Numbered from the stretch's first letter, positions 8,599 through 17,715 are shown. The stretch is 64,000 nucleotides of DNA from Agitococcus sp. (GCA_030646715.1 JAUSLJ010000006.1:1-64000), one strand, 5' to 3'. Program-made: numbers and translations. Notes: generated by a model from the letters alone, not told the origin.

Positions 8599-8946
8599 TT
8601 AACTTAAGCTCCATACATGGTCCACCTTTGCCCAGCCTTGTTCGGGCTTGCCATCTTTTTGGCCTGCGGAATATTTGCACGTACTGTAGATTTTAGAAGC
8701 TGCCTTATCTAATGTCTTAGAGCCACTCGATTTATCGATTTTGACTTCAACAACTTTCGCGTCCGTTGATACCAACACAGCCACGCTCACCGTGCCACTT
8801 TCTTCGTTCATCAACGCAGCTTTCGGGTAGGTAGCCGCCTCACACGAGCTCTTGTCCAGAACAGGCGCTTTATCTGCCGCGAATACGCTAGGTAAGCTGA
8901 AGGAGACGGAGACGGCTATGGCTAAAAACAGAGAGGAGCTTTTCAT
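8599..8946 (-). CDS. Exported TonB C-terminal-like protein
   Basis: The protein is 115 residues with a signal peptide ending near SVFAAD, followed by a TonB C-terminal type fold: YPKAALMNEESGTVSVAVLVSTDAKVVEV, KIDKSSGSKTLDKAA and a final strand WAKVDHVWSLS. There is no N-terminal anchor helix beyond the signal and no Pro-rich linker, so it is not a full TonB. It probably sits in the periplasm. Single gene unit. Confidence 0.75.
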   Translation of the reverse strand: MKSSSLFLAIAVSVSFSLPSVFAADKAPVLDKSSCEAATYPKAALMNEESGTVSVAVLVSTDAKVVEVKIDKSSGSKTLDKAASKIYSTCKYSAGQKDGKPEQGWAKVDHVWSLS

Positions 8947-9091
8947 GGGTATTCCTTAAATTAGGGGTAGATAGCTATTGTGCTGCGAACTGTTCGGTAT
9001 CACAAGAACCTTTATTATACCCTAATTAAATTCTGGTGGTATATTTTAAAATAGCTTATAATGGTATTTCAATTTTTCAAAGCAAACGTCC

Positions 9092-9604
9092 ATGCCTAAT
9101 CGTGCTATCTCGAAGTCTCCCTTACTTTTTGTCAACGTAGATGGAGTGCTGACAAGCGCACGAACATATTGGCGCGACCATACCCACGTGAGAGACGCCT
9201 TAGACCCCGTCGCACTACAATTACTCCAAAAATTTTGCAAAGAAACGAAATTGACCGTAGTGATAGCGTCAGTATGGTCTGGCTTTATGCCCACAGCGGA
9301 ACAATGGCGCGCCGAATTTAAACATGCAAAGCTGGACATTCCCGTGGTTGACGTATTGGCGCTTCCTAAAAACGGAGTGCCCTGCTGGCCAACTCTGGTG
9401 GAGTCCTATATGCAGGAGCGTCCAGGTATTCCTTACGCGTTACTCATAGACGATGCTGTAGCCAAAAACAAAGATTGGGTTGTCCACGTCAATGCATTAA
9501 CTGGGCTAACTACGGTTGAACTGCTGAAGGTTGCCACCCTCTTGGTTCCTGGCACACGGGTAGTGTCCGAGCTAACCAGCCTGAACAGGGCGTTTAAGAG
9601 TTGA
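9092..9604 (+). CDS. HAD-like protein with altered nucleophile motif
   Basis: The 170-residue protein starts with a HAD motif I context (LLFVNVDGVLTSA), but the first Asp of DxDx(T/V) is Asn. Motif II (VVIASVWS) and an acidic pair LLIDDAV in the position of motif IV are present. The arrangement resembles the HAD domain family tied to Swiss Army Knife RNA repair proteins. Without the nucleophile it may bind rather than cleave phosphates. A TATAAT-like box at 9056-9061 lies about 30 bp upstream of the start. It is divergent from the TonB-like gene. Confidence 0.6.
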   Translation: MPNRAISKSPLLFVNVDGVLTSARTYWRDHTHVRDALDPVALQLLQKFCKETKLTVVIASVWSGFMPTAEQWRAEFKHAKLDIPVVDVLALPKNGVPCWPTLVESYMQERPGIPYALLIDDAVAKNKDWVVHVNALTGLTTVELLKVATLLVPGTRVVSELTSLNRAFKS

Positions 9605-9687
9605 TAATGGCTCAGTTTAAGACTATTACCCTCTATACAGCGGTTAATAGTACTAACTCCGACTGATAGCACATTGACTTTGAACGT

Positions 9688-9717
9688 AAAAAACTCTCTC
9701 TAAAAAAATAGAGAGAG
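9688..9717 (-). terminator. Rho-independent terminator
   Basis: CTCTCTC/GAGAGAG stem followed by a T-run on the minus strand, serving the gene that stops at 9736. Confidence 0.85.
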
Positions 9718-9735
9718 CCATGAAATCAATACAAA

Positions 9736-10617
9736 TTAAACTGCCATCAACCGATAGAACCGAAGAATTCGACCGTCCTTCATTATCCAGGTGTTTTCTT
9801 GACCTTCTTTGAGACCACGAAGTTCTTTGGTGTATAAACCGTAACCATCATCTTCCGTACCCCAATCGATAACCAGAGAATCCGCTTCGCCTTCGAGAAG
9901 CTCCAAGTCATCATCCGTAGCCAGGCCCCTTCGCTCCGCATCAAGGGCCAACACTGCTTCCTCATCAGCATACCGAAATGTATAGCGGCTAACTACGCTG
10001 GGCTCTCCTACCTCGCCCGGCGTTTCAACACTAATCTTGACGACACCACCTTCAAACAGGCTAGTCAATGTTCTGGGTGCACTCGATTGACGAACTTGTG
10101 TTTGAATGCTCTTGTCCGCAACAACAATCTTGTCAGCTGACCTTTTTAAGGGATTAGGCATCTTGTCTTTTCGGTCTCTATTCAAATAGCGAGCTAAGGC
10201 GCCTAATACACAGGTGGGGTCCTCCGCAAATTCATTGGCAGACCAGTATACTACTTCCCTCCCTAGCGGGTCACAGACACGGACATAGTCCGTAGCGTCT
10301 TCCGCAGATACCGCCAGCCAGAAGCCGGAGGCAACTTGGATATACCGTTCGGGACCAAATCCCTGCATGCCCGTTTCCTCGACGGTAAGCTCTGAATCCA
10401 TCGCATCGTGGGCATGGTCTCGTTCGTGCTTGTGCAAAAGCTGGTCAACAGCAGATTCTTTTGTCTGAGCCGAAAAAGCATTCCAGTCCGAGTACCCCGC
10501 CATCCGCGCCACTGCATTCAGTAACTCACTCGATGGAAGCTTAATGCCTTTTTCCAGTAAGTACGTATGGAGCGTATCTGCTTTGGCGATTGCCTGATTT
10601 TTAGTAATTACAAACAT
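9736..10617 (-). CDS. Module-family protein B: Glyoxalase_8-like N-terminal module plus acidic domain
   Basis: In this 293-residue protein, residues about 1-50 carry the shared module (AIAKADTLHTYLLEKGIKLPSS, AVARMAGYSDWNAFSAQ). A middle beta-rich part (GPERYIQVASGFWLAVSAED) and an acidic C-terminal part (DDLELLEGEADSLVIDWGTEDD) follow. AAAGGAA lies before the ATG. It has its own terminator. No enzymatic motif is visible. The C-terminal part differs from the other three module proteins, which suggests that the module was combined with different effector or binding domains. Confidence 0.75.
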   Translation of the reverse strand: MFVITKNQAIAKADTLHTYLLEKGIKLPSSELLNAVARMAGYSDWNAFSAQTKESAVDQLLHKHERDHAHDAMDSELTVEETGMQGFGPERYIQVASGFWLAVSAEDATDYVRVCDPLGREVVYWSANEFAEDPTCVLGALARYLNRDRKDKMPNPLKRSADKIVVADKSIQTQVRQSSAPRTLTSLFEGGVVKISVETPGEVGEPSVVSRYTFRYADEEAVLALDAERRGLATDDDLELLEGEADSLVIDWGTEDDGYGLYTKELRGLKEGQENTWIMKDGRILRFYRLMAV

Positions 10618-10885
10618 GTGAATTTCCTTTAGAAAAATGTCTTAACTGTTGGCCTTGCCAAGTCGTTTCTTAAGAAAACAACGAAGGGTCCTGCGGGTTT
10701 GCTGCACAACGATTCACCACACTCCAAGATGGAGCGCCAACGGCAGGCTGTTGTTGAGGCCTGTTTAGTATAGAGAATGAAGTGGTGGAAAAAAAAAGAA
10801 CAAAAAACCAACAAAGTTTAGGTCAAGCCTAGTTTTGAAATTGCGGTTGCTATATTGAACAGGACAACTAACTAAGGAACCTATT

Positions 10886-11797
10886 ATGGAATTCACTTTC
10901 AATCTCCGTCAATTCAAAACAATTGGCACAATTTCTCATTTCGAAATATCGGCAGACTCGCTAATTCGTCTCGCTACTCATGAAAGCCATCTCTACCCCG
11001 GCCAACGTGACCACGCTAGCGGCTTTAAAAAGAAAACTTACTTACGTAACATCTTAGTGGGGGAAACACAGGAATTTGGCGCAGTGTACATCGTTGACGA
11101 AAAGCGGTTAGAGCTCATCGATGGCTACCATCGGGTGTTCGGAATCAGTTTGAAGCTGATTACGCCTGACCCCGCTTTTCCGTATTACTTGAAGGTGCAC
11201 ACTGTTCCTAATCGGGATGGCGCGAACAAAATTTTCGAGCAATGCAACAATTTGAGCGCAGCAAAGAAATCGACATGCTGGTTTCAAAGCGGCTTAAATG
11301 AATGTGGAAAATTACGCTTAATCACTAGCGGTTTAGTGATGGCGATGGGTAAAGCAACGGCTGTTCAATATGCAGCAGGATTGAAAGGCAGCGCATTTAC
11401 AAAAGAAGCCACGGTCTTAATGATTGACGGCCTTGTGTTCATTGATGCTTTGGGGTTATTTAAAAATAAACATGAGTTTGGAGGCAGCATTGGAGTTTAT
11501 TATGCGGCAGCTGTTCACTGTAACGACAAATCACTTGTTGAACGATTTGTTAGAAACGTCAATGGAGCTGTATTTAATCCGAGTAAGTTAACAAAAGCTG
11601 AACATCCTATTAAGTTGTACCACGAGTGGCTCACCACGAACCCTGCAAAATCAGGGGGCATACCAAGCGAAGCTGCCTTTTCCCGAGGGTTAGCTGCATT
11701 TGCAAAGTTTGTCTATGCAGAAAAACGTAAGACATTGGCAGTCACAACTGAGACTATTAATTTAGCCCAGTTTGTACAGTTGATGAAAGTATTGTAG
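10886..11797 (+). CDS. ParB/DGQHR-like protein
   Basis: The protein is 303 residues. The central motif VYIVDEKRLELIDGYHRVFG resembles the DGxHR signature of ParB/Srx-fold and DndB-type DGQHR proteins, where the loop binds nucleotide or phosphate. The remainder is helical with no HTH that I can identify. It is a single-gene unit with a strong terminator. It is not next to a ParA, so a partition role is unlikely. The superfamily call is tentative. Confidence 0.5.
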   Translation: MEFTFNLRQFKTIGTISHFEISADSLIRLATHESHLYPGQRDHASGFKKKTYLRNILVGETQEFGAVYIVDEKRLELIDGYHRVFGISLKLITPDPAFPYYLKVHTVPNRDGANKIFEQCNNLSAAKKSTCWFQSGLNECGKLRLITSGLVMAMGKATAVQYAAGLKGSAFTKEATVLMIDGLVFIDALGLFKNKHEFGGSIGVYYAAAVHCNDKSLVERFVRNVNGAVFNPSKLTKAEHPIKLYHEWLTTNPAKSGGIPSEAAFSRGLAAFAKFVYAEKRKTLAVTTETINLAQFVQLMKVL

Positions 11798-11810
11798 TCT
11801 ATTAATTTTG

Positions 11811-11847
11811 AAACCCAAACTAAGCAACGTTTAGTTTGGGTTTTTTT
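11811..11847 (+). terminator. Strong rho-independent terminator
   Basis: A 13-bp perfect stem (AAACCCAAACTAA with its complement) is followed by T7, 14 bp after the stop of the ParB-like gene. The facing gene ends inside its T-run. Confidence 0.95.
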
Positions 11848-12358
11848 ATTCAAATTCTAAATAAGACAACCCTAACTTGGTGAGGGTGTTCTCCGCTGTA
11901 TGCCATTTAGTTAAGGCGGCTAAATCTCCCGCAATAAAAAGATTCAGGGCAGGTAGCGCGTCGGGATATACCAACACTATCGTTTTACGACAAGATTGGT
12001 GCCAGGACTCGCGTAGCGGGCCAAGCGGGAGGTCCGGACATATTGCAGAATCCAGTATGTTGCAATACGTGACAAGTTCTTGCAGTTCACCCCAAGTGAA
12101 AGGCAGTCGCGAGAACCCGTAGGCCTTCGTTAGCTTACGCAACGAATCCTCCGCTGCTCCGCGTGACACAATCATGTCGTTGTTATCACCGTTCGCGGGA
12201 CCATTTTCAGGAGCATTACGAGTTATTAGGCTGTAGTCAATGTCCATTCCGGGTAGCGAGGCGTTGACCATCGAACCCACGTCAATTGGCTCATTCTTTT
12301 TTTTTGGCCGTTTTTTAGGAGCCCCTGTTCTTGCAGATTTAAAAGAGATAACGGTCAT
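11846..12358 (-). CDS. Hypothetical protein with basic N-terminus
   Basis: This 170-residue protein has a very basic N-terminal tail (ARTGAPKKRPKKKNE), followed by a mostly helical C-terminal region (SLRKLTKAYGFSRLPFTWGELQELV). No family recognised. It lies 6 bp after the GIY-YIG-like gene and is probably co-transcribed with it. Confidence 0.65.
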   Translation of the reverse strand: MTVISFKSARTGAPKKRPKKKNEPIDVGSMVNASLPGMDIDYSLITRNAPENGPANGDNNDMIVSRGAAEDSLRKLTKAYGFSRLPFTWGELQELVTYCNILDSAICPDLPLGPLRESWHQSCRKTIVLVYPDALPALNLFIAGDLAALTKWHTAENTLTKLGLSYLEFE

Positions 12359-12364
12359 ATTTCG

Positions 12365-13003
12365 TTACAAAGTATCCGATAAAAACAAAGCATTAGTATG
12401 GGGGATACCCGTAGCTAAGCCAAGAACATTTACGAGTTTTCGCATATGTGACGCTGAACCCCAGTTCACCGAGAATTCTACCCCAGTTTTCTTAACCGCG
12501 ACTTTGGTAACGCCCATTGATTTTAGCCTAGCTTCCGCTCGTGGCTCTATCGCTGCTCTGCTTATGAGCTGTGCCAATGGCATTTGTTCAGTATTAAATA
12601 CTATAGGGCTCTCGCCTAATCGGCGCCAAAACGTCGATTTTGGCATACGGTACCGATTGATGTTAGCACTAGCCCGCTCCTCTCCGCCTTGCTGCATAAC
12701 TTTAACATTAGCACACCGCACGCCTTTTTTGCACGCGGCACGGGCTTGCTCTTCCGTGCAAAAAAATAATTCTTTTCGCGCGTTCACAACCCGACTAACG
12801 TGCTCGTCGTTGTCTAATAATCGGTGAGCAACCTCTTCTGCAAATTTATCATCGAGGGTAGCAAACGCAGCAACTAAGCCAAACTCCGCACGCGACTGTC
12901 CCTTTAATTCTGCTACACGTGTAAGTGCACAACGTTGCGTTCGGCCCACTTTATAAACATTCGTGGACCCCATTTCTTTAGCGATATAGAGATAATTAGG
13001 CAT
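12365..13003 (-). CDS. GIY-YIG/T5orf172-like protein
   Basis: The N-terminus MPNYLYIAKEMGSTNVYKVGRT, then R and L spaced residues, matches the start of T5orf172/Mug113-type GIY-YIG nucleases (Y-Y-KVG-T pattern). The frame extends to a GTG at 13018, but the ATG at 13003 places the motif at residue 4 as usual. The region after residue 110 has no recognisable function. A homing or DNA-processing role is possible but the full catalytic set (later Arg, Glu, Asn) cannot be confirmed by eye. Confidence 0.6.
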   Translation of the reverse strand: MPNYLYIAKEMGSTNVYKVGRTQRCALTRVAELKGQSRAEFGLVAAFATLDDKFAEEVAHRLLDNDEHVSRVVNARKELFFCTEEQARAACKKGVRCANVKVMQQGGEERASANINRYRMPKSTFWRRLGESPIVFNTEQMPLAQLISRAAIEPRAEARLKSMGVTKVAVKKTGVEFSVNWGSASHMRKLVNVLGLATGIPHTNALFLSDTL

Positions 13004-13080
13004 GGCACAGTACAGCACTGTGTTTTAGCCTTTTTAAGCTGCGAGCTCTTCGTTATCGAACGCGACCCCAGGCCTAGACG

Positions 13081-13106
13081 AAAAAAAGGCCCCAAAAAAT
13101 GGGGCA
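13081..13106 (-). terminator. Rho-independent terminator
   Basis: GCCCC/GGGGC stem followed on the minus strand by T7, after the gene stopping at 13129. Confidence 0.85.
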
Positions 13107-13128
13107 ATAGAATCAAGAGTCCAAAAAA

Positions 13129-13509
13129 TTAATAACAGTATTCAAAGTACCAGTAAGGGTACCCCGATGAGACATTGGTTCCCTTCATTATTTTAGTCAA
13201 CACAAGCTCGGGTTTATCAAAATATTCCCGCAGAAATTGCTCGGTCTGCATCGGTGTTCTAGCATCCCAAACCTGTGCCTCGTTACCAAAAATCTGTCTG
13301 CAAATGCGATTGTATTTCTCATCATCCCACTGGTACAGCCTGTCAGAATAGCTGCTGTTATTGCCTGGCGTACCTGTGCTGAACACCACAAAAGGGTCAT
13401 GCCGGCTTCTAGCTATACCGGACCCGAAGGCCAATACGTCTCCCATATTGGAAAACGTTGAAGGCACAACTTTTTTTGACGTTGTCGAGGAGCGGGATAC
13501 CGTTTTCAT
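13129..13509 (-). CDS. Hypothetical protein
   Basis: The 126-residue protein has a Ser/Thr-rich N-terminus (VSRSSTTSKKVVPSTFS) and an aromatic C-terminus (GYPYWYFEYCY). No family recognised. It is a monocistronic unit bounded by its own terminator; the ribosome site is the A-rich AAGGAA near 13513-13518. Confidence 0.6.
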   Translation of the reverse strand: MKTVSRSSTTSKKVVPSTFSNMGDVLAFGSGIARSRHDPFVVFSTGTPGNNSSYSDRLYQWDDEKYNRICRQIFGNEAQVWDARTPMQTEQFLREYFDKPELVLTKIMKGTNVSSGYPYWYFEYCY

Positions 13510-13735
13510 TTTTTCCTTAAATAGTTTGCCTATCTCAGTATAGCAATGCTCACGAAGCTTATACCTACACTAGGCTAGGCCACCTATCGCCGTCTGACTT
13601 GCACCGGAGTTTCCGGAATGGAGAAGAGAGGGTATTACTTTAAAAAACTGATGAATCCCTTTGCCTATGGCAGAGCTCATCCAGTAATTTGCGAGTCCCT
13701 GGACAATTTAGCTCTGCTGAACCCAAAGGAAATGT

Positions 13736-14461
13736 ATGGAAAACAATATTAAAGCAGCAAAACAAATGGCCAAACAATTGTCTAAAGCATTAGCAGCTCT
13801 GCCTAAAGACCAGCCGATTGACCATAGTATGATGCTCGAAATCGTCGCAAAAGGTTTTGGCAAAAGAAATTGGCATGCCTTCTTGGCGGAGCAGGAAAAA
13901 GGGACTTCCCAAACACCTACCCCGCTGCTGAAATGGACGCCGCTCAACGGGAAAATGTCCAACGCGCAGTACTGCACGCGTTCGTCTCATTGCCCGGTAT
14001 GCGGTTCCGACGATATCTCGGGCGAGAGTGTAGAAGTCGATAGTGGAGGCTGTTGGCAAGAGATTTCTTGCGGAAATTGTACAACTACTTGGAATGACAC
14101 CTACATGTTAACTGGATTTGCGGAGTTGGAGCCAAATCCGGAGTACCTCACCCCTGCGTATGCTGAAGTGTTCGCAATACAGCGTCTATTACTTGAGCAA
14201 AAGGTATCGCTTGAGGACACGCTCCCCGATTGGATACTTGACGTCTGTTTGGAAGAAAGACTTCCTTTACTAAATACCCTCCCCGATAGTAAAGAACAAG
14301 ACGCGGTACTCTTCGAAAGTGAACAAAGTGGCGCAGACATTATTAACGAAGGAGCCGTTGCACAACTGTATTGGCTTCGGTCCCAGTATCCTAGCATCTC
14401 TGCCTTTATGCATGCGCTAACAGAGACAACAGGTATTAATCTGACACCTGACATGCTGTAG
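13736..14461 (+). CDS. Module-family protein C: Glyoxalase_8-like N-terminal module plus zinc ribbon
   Basis: This 241-residue protein opens with the shared module (residues about 5-53: AAKQMAKQLSKALAAL, HSMMLEIVAKGFG, NWHAFLAEQ). Residues about 85-125 form a probable zinc ribbon, CPVCGSDD with CGNCTTTWND. The remaining C-terminal part is helical. AAAGGAA lies before the ATG and a terminator follows. A nucleic-acid-binding role is likely from the ribbon; this is inference. Confidence 0.75.
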   Translation: MENNIKAAKQMAKQLSKALAALPKDQPIDHSMMLEIVAKGFGKRNWHAFLAEQEKGTSQTPTPLLKWTPLNGKMSNAQYCTRSSHCPVCGSDDISGESVEVDSGGCWQEISCGNCTTTWNDTYMLTGFAELEPNPEYLTPAYAEVFAIQRLLLEQKVSLEDTLPDWILDVCLEERLPLLNTLPDSKEQDAVLFESEQSGADIINEGAVAQLYWLRSQYPSISAFMHALTETTGINLTPDML

Positions 14462-14504
14462 TTAGGTCTGGTAACCAGGCAATTTATTTACGTTTTATTT
14501 TTCC

Positions 14505-14536
14505 GCCACACTGGCTTGTCTAGTGTGGCTTTTTTT
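14505..14536 (+). terminator. Rho-independent terminator
   Basis: GCCACACT/AGTGTGGC stem with T7, about 45 bp after module-family protein C. Confidence 0.9.
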
Positions 14537-14671
14537 GACCAAAGCTATCAGAGAGCATTGGTCCTAAGTAGTATCGGTGCTCTGGAAGTATTTCCTTTTT
14601 TAGAGCAAATTACAACGCTATACCCTATGCCGTTCCCTTTTTTTAATAAGCGAACGGTGCTAATCGAGAAC

Positions 14672-14708
14672 TTGCGAATAGCAGAGAAACAAAGTATCAT
14701 GAAGATAC
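14672..14708 (+). promoter_or_regulatory. Promoter with GTATC-N5-GATAC palindrome (site 1)
   Basis: TTGCGA (14672-14677), a 17-bp spacer and TATCAT (14695-14700). The -10 is embedded in GTATC-ATGAA-GATAC (14694-14708). It drives the small gene starting at 14741. The same palindrome occurs at three more promoters in this window. Confidence 0.6.
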
Positions 14709-14740
14709 TAAACTAGCGCTAAGCAAGAGGAAACAGACCC

Positions 14741-14953
14741 ATGGCATCCGAAATAACAAAAACCAAGACCAACAAACGTGGCGTTCGGTACGGTATCGGC
14801 CAAGACCCCGATACGGGGGCATGGGGCGTTTGGAAACTATGCCAAAACTACGCGGGTCACCGCAAAGGAGGGGTGTCCTCGACTTGGCGCTACATTGAAA
14901 AAGACATGACACAGGAAGCGGCCGAAACACTGTTTGCTCGCCGTTCCGCTTAG
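14741..14953 (+). CDS. Small hypothetical protein
   Basis: The 70-residue protein is basic at the N-terminus. GIGQDPDTGAWGVWKLC looks like a compact beta fold, and the last helix (MTQEAAETLFARR) is amphipathic. AGAGGAA lies upstream of the ATG. It is downstream of palindromic promoter site 1. No family recognised. Confidence 0.65.
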   Translation: MASEITKTKTNKRGVRYGIGQDPDTGAWGVWKLCQNYAGHRKGGVSSTWRYIEKDMTQEAAETLFARRSA

Positions 14954-15017
14954 CATGGTTTGGTTACCCGGACCCTACACCTTTAACGAATAACTGAATT
15001 TACGGGGAGAATACAAT

Positions 15018-15668
15018 ATGGCAACGGATGCGTTGTTTATAATCGAAAGTGGCAAAGCACTGGCAATGGTGCGGAAGCATATTGCGGAACGAATTAGTGC
15101 TCAGTCCGTAGTGCGAGAGCTTGCCAAGGACTTGCGTATTACAGAGGGCCGAACAGACCGCACTACCGGCATATTGACGGGCGTTGTTTTCCCTGCCGAA
15201 ATTCACGCCGAGTTTACTAAACCGAAAAAACGTACGGGCACGAGCTACCCCAAAAAAAACACAGCATGGGCGGCCCGCTTTGCGGAGCAGAAAGGTTATC
15301 GTGACCCCGCTACTTGGATTGCGCATGAATTTAGCATTCCATTATCCCTGAGTTATCGCCGGCTAGATAGTGAGTTTGGCAATACCGGAAGCGGCTGGTC
15401 TCGACTGGGAAGTATGCTTACGGAATGTGGCTTTTTGTATCTCAGCGAACATGGCCCCTATGCTATGTGGACCCCAGACGTACCCGCCCTCGTAGCTGAA
15501 CGGCTAACCCCGGGCATCTTGGTAGAAGAGCCCGCTGCGTCCTTTAAGTTTGATTTTGACGGATGCCGCCGTATCACACACGAAGAATGGGACATACTGG
15601 TTTTACAACACGCAAGCCAGCTCCGCACTTCCCGCCTAATAGCTGCGCTGCCAAATGACCCTCTCTGA
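15018..15668 (+). CDS. Hypothetical protein
   Basis: This 216-residue protein has a good ribosome site (GGGGAG). The central part (KGYRDPATWIAHEFSIPLSLSYRRLDSEFG) could be a winged-helix-like region, followed by LGSMLTECGFLYLSEHGPYAMW. No family recognised. It follows the small gene by about 65 bp. Confidence 0.65.
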   Translation: MATDALFIIESGKALAMVRKHIAERISAQSVVRELAKDLRITEGRTDRTTGILTGVVFPAEIHAEFTKPKKRTGTSYPKKNTAWAARFAEQKGYRDPATWIAHEFSIPLSLSYRRLDSEFGNTGSGWSRLGSMLTECGFLYLSEHGPYAMWTPDVPALVAERLTPGILVEEPAASFKFDFDGCRRITHEEWDILVLQHASQLRTSRLIAALPNDPL

Positions 15669-15863
15669 AATCGTCAAATTGCCCTGGGGATACGTACCCG
15701 TTCTCTAAATTTGCAATCGTCTCGAGCCATTCGAAACGGTCAGAATATGCCTGCAAAAGTAATGGCGGACCTCTCGACTTTGTCCCCAAACGGTTTTGTG
15801 TACAGAGTGACGTCCGTCCATCGAGTGCGCCAAAAACTCATGGCGAGGTGCTGGAGCGTGACA

Positions 15864-15896
15864 GAAAAAAGCCCCCTATCCGTGGGATAAGGGGCC
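15864..15896 (-). terminator. Rho-independent terminator
   Basis: GCCCC-TATCC/GGATA-GGGGC stem followed on the minus strand by T6. Serves the gene that stops at 15905. Confidence 0.85.
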
Positions 15897-15904
15897 AGCT
15901 GCAA

Positions 15905-16333
15905 TCATAGTTCAATGTTAGTGAGTATCCCAATCGGAATCCCCGGCAGCCGGGCGTACTTATCCAATTGCCTGCGCGCGCCTTCAGGGACCTCGTTGTC
16001 AATCGTGACGTAGCCACGGACCTTGAATTGCTTTGATGCTTCACAGGTTGCTGGACTGAAAATAGCGCAACAGCCACCTACCCAACCAAAAGCGGCCGAC
16101 CCTTCTGCCTCGCTTGACCAGTTGACATCGCCACTTGCGTTCGCACCCCGGTGGACCTGTTTTAGTAACTGTAACGCTTCTTTGGACACGCCGAGATTCT
16201 TGGACGTGTTGATGATTATTTGACTTCCCATTCTAGGGGTATCGAGTGACGTGATAACTTCTCCTGGAATGGAACGTTTTGTTTTTAGTTCAATAACTAT
16301 CCGACCCCTATACGCAGCGACTTCCGCATGCAT
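15905..16333 (-). CDS. Hypothetical protein
   Basis: The 142-residue protein has a strong GGAGG 6-7 bases before its ATG. It is beta-rich (GRIVIELKTKRSIPGEVI, FKVRGYVTIDNEVP) and contains a Cys pair in GWVGGCCAIFSPATC. No family recognised. Single-gene unit. Confidence 0.65.
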   Translation of the reverse strand: MHAEVAAYRGRIVIELKTKRSIPGEVITSLDTPRMGSQIIINTSKNLGVSKEALQLLKQVHRGANASGDVNWSSEAEGSAAFGWVGGCCAIFSPATCEASKQFKVRGYVTIDNEVPEGARRQLDKYARLPGIPIGILTNIEL

Positions 16334-16508
16334 GACGACCTCCGCTTGAATTAATTCAGGACCTTGCCCTTGGTATAGAGAGCACTAAAAAAAACGCGCC
16401 TTAATATCCCCAGTAAGCAGTCCTCGATTAATGGCAGATACGCCTTCTTTCGCCGCTTCGCTACACTAAACAGGACCGACTCCCACAACTAATAGGACTA
16501 GAACATTC

Positions 16509-16967
16509 ATGAATAATGCAAACGTGGTATATATCGAGAATCATCCTTGGGACCTTGCAAAACGACAAGTGTTGACTCGTAACAGTAGCGTAGCCGGCGA
16601 TACGCGATGCGAGGCTTTAGACCCTGGCGTCAATTTCTTTGTTCTGGCACTTGAAGCGCTAGGTGCTACCACACGATTTTCGTGCGAAGGGCATCCCTAT
16701 GGCTTTTACGTTGCCTTCGACGCGGATTATGACTTGGCGAGAGAAATTTCCCGAGCTGGGTTCTTTACTATCGAAATCTCGGGGAATGGTATCGACGAAT
16801 GGGTGATGCGAAAGAGTGGAACGGAAGCGAATCCGCTGAAGCGCGCTAACGGGTATACCGAGGCAGACAAAGCAAGGACACTGAGATGGGCGGCAGAGGC
16901 ATGGGTTAGTTGCTTTGGCCAACGTCTTGGAACTTCGGGTTTGACACCAAGGAACCGGGCGGCTTAA
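16509..16967 (+). CDS. Hypothetical protein of phage/plasmid type
   Basis: The motif GATTRFSCEGHPYGFYVAF resembles a widespread small-protein motif in phages and plasmids (SCEGHP then GFY). The function of that family is not known to me. The 152-residue protein ends with a basic tail. A terminator follows directly. Confidence 0.65.
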   Translation: MNNANVVYIENHPWDLAKRQVLTRNSSVAGDTRCEALDPGVNFFVLALEALGATTRFSCEGHPYGFYVAFDADYDLAREISRAGFFTIEISGNGIDEWVMRKSGTEANPLKRANGYTEADKARTLRWAAEAWVSCFGQRLGTSGLTPRNRAA

Positions 16968-16998
16968 GCACTGCTTCAAGATGTGACATTAATTTATG

Positions 16999-17030
16999 CC
17001 GGAGCCTCTTTATAGGGCCTCCGGTTTTTT
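16999..17030 (+). terminator. Rho-independent terminator
   Basis: CCGGAG(GCC)/CTCCGG hairpin with T6, after the gene ending at 16967. Confidence 0.9.
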
Positions 17031-17129
17031 CGCCTTTATAATCGAGACAACCCCTCGGGACAGTTTTAGCTAAATTGGCATTCGCTATAAGGAATAGAAC
17101 CCTCATTTCTGCGACTACCAAGGACCCAC

Positions 17130-17372
17130 ATGCTATCGCCATCTCAAGAGCAACGACTGGACCAACTCACCCAGAAAAGTGCCAGACACTTCGGTAAAAA
17201 AGGCCGAGCACTGACTCCTACCGAAAGTAGCGAGTACAAAGTGTTATGCACCATGCTTCAACTTGACGTTGTCGACAATGGTTTTACATCGGCACGCTGC
17301 ACTTCTACTGTGCGGATGGCTGCTTCCGACCGTATTGGCCCTGATTCCTTCTCCGCCTTAGACTTTGTCTGA
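17130..17372 (+). CDS. Small hypothetical protein
   Basis: This 80-residue protein starts with AAGGAC before its ATG and ends inside a terminator stem. The N-terminal half is helical and polar (SQEQRLDQLTQKSARHFGKKGRALTPTESSEYK cut into short helices). No family recognised. The neat fit between ribosome site and terminator is the main support. Confidence 0.5.
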   Translation: MLSPSQEQRLDQLTQKSARHFGKKGRALTPTESSEYKVLCTMLQLDVVDNGFTSARCTSTVRMAASDRIGPDSFSALDFV

Positions 17373-17383
17373 GGCGTTTTTTT
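17354..17383 (+). terminator. Rho-independent terminator overlapping the stop codon
   Basis: CGCCTTAGAC/GTCTGAGGCG stem with T7. The stop codon of the preceding small gene lies within it. Confidence 0.9.
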
Positions 17384-17715
17384 ATGCGTTATCACGTTAG
17401 CGTACCTGAAATACCTACCAAGTCCCCTGACGTATCCTGCCGAAAGTGACATCCCCTCTCTGCACGACAAGCCAAGGTAGGGGCACCCCCTCCGTCGAGG
17501 AAATAGTTTCTGCTTCACCGGCCCTTGCGTGCGGGCTTCCCCCTAACTGCATGGCAAGGTCGTCGATGCTCATTGGCTCAGAAAAGGGGGGGCTAGTTAC
17601 CGCAAAATGCGCGAGTTATAGAACCTATAAAGAATCGGCCCATGCTATCTAAACCACGTCGCTAGACCGTTTTACCAAGAAGCTCCACCCTTACCCTCAG
17701 CTCAGAAAGATTTTC
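17384..17715. other. Gap without a supported gene
   Basis: Open frames on both strands here have no ribosome site or recognisable composition. It probably holds the promoter of the SDR-DoxX gene. I see no other structure. Confidence 0.5.

Noticed and set aside
14516-14716. Plus-strand frame of 66 codons
   Set aside because: It begins inside a terminator hairpin and its end runs through palindromic promoter site 1.
17446-17652. Plus-strand frame of 68 codons
   Set aside because: No ribosome site, no terminator of its own and low-quality composition.
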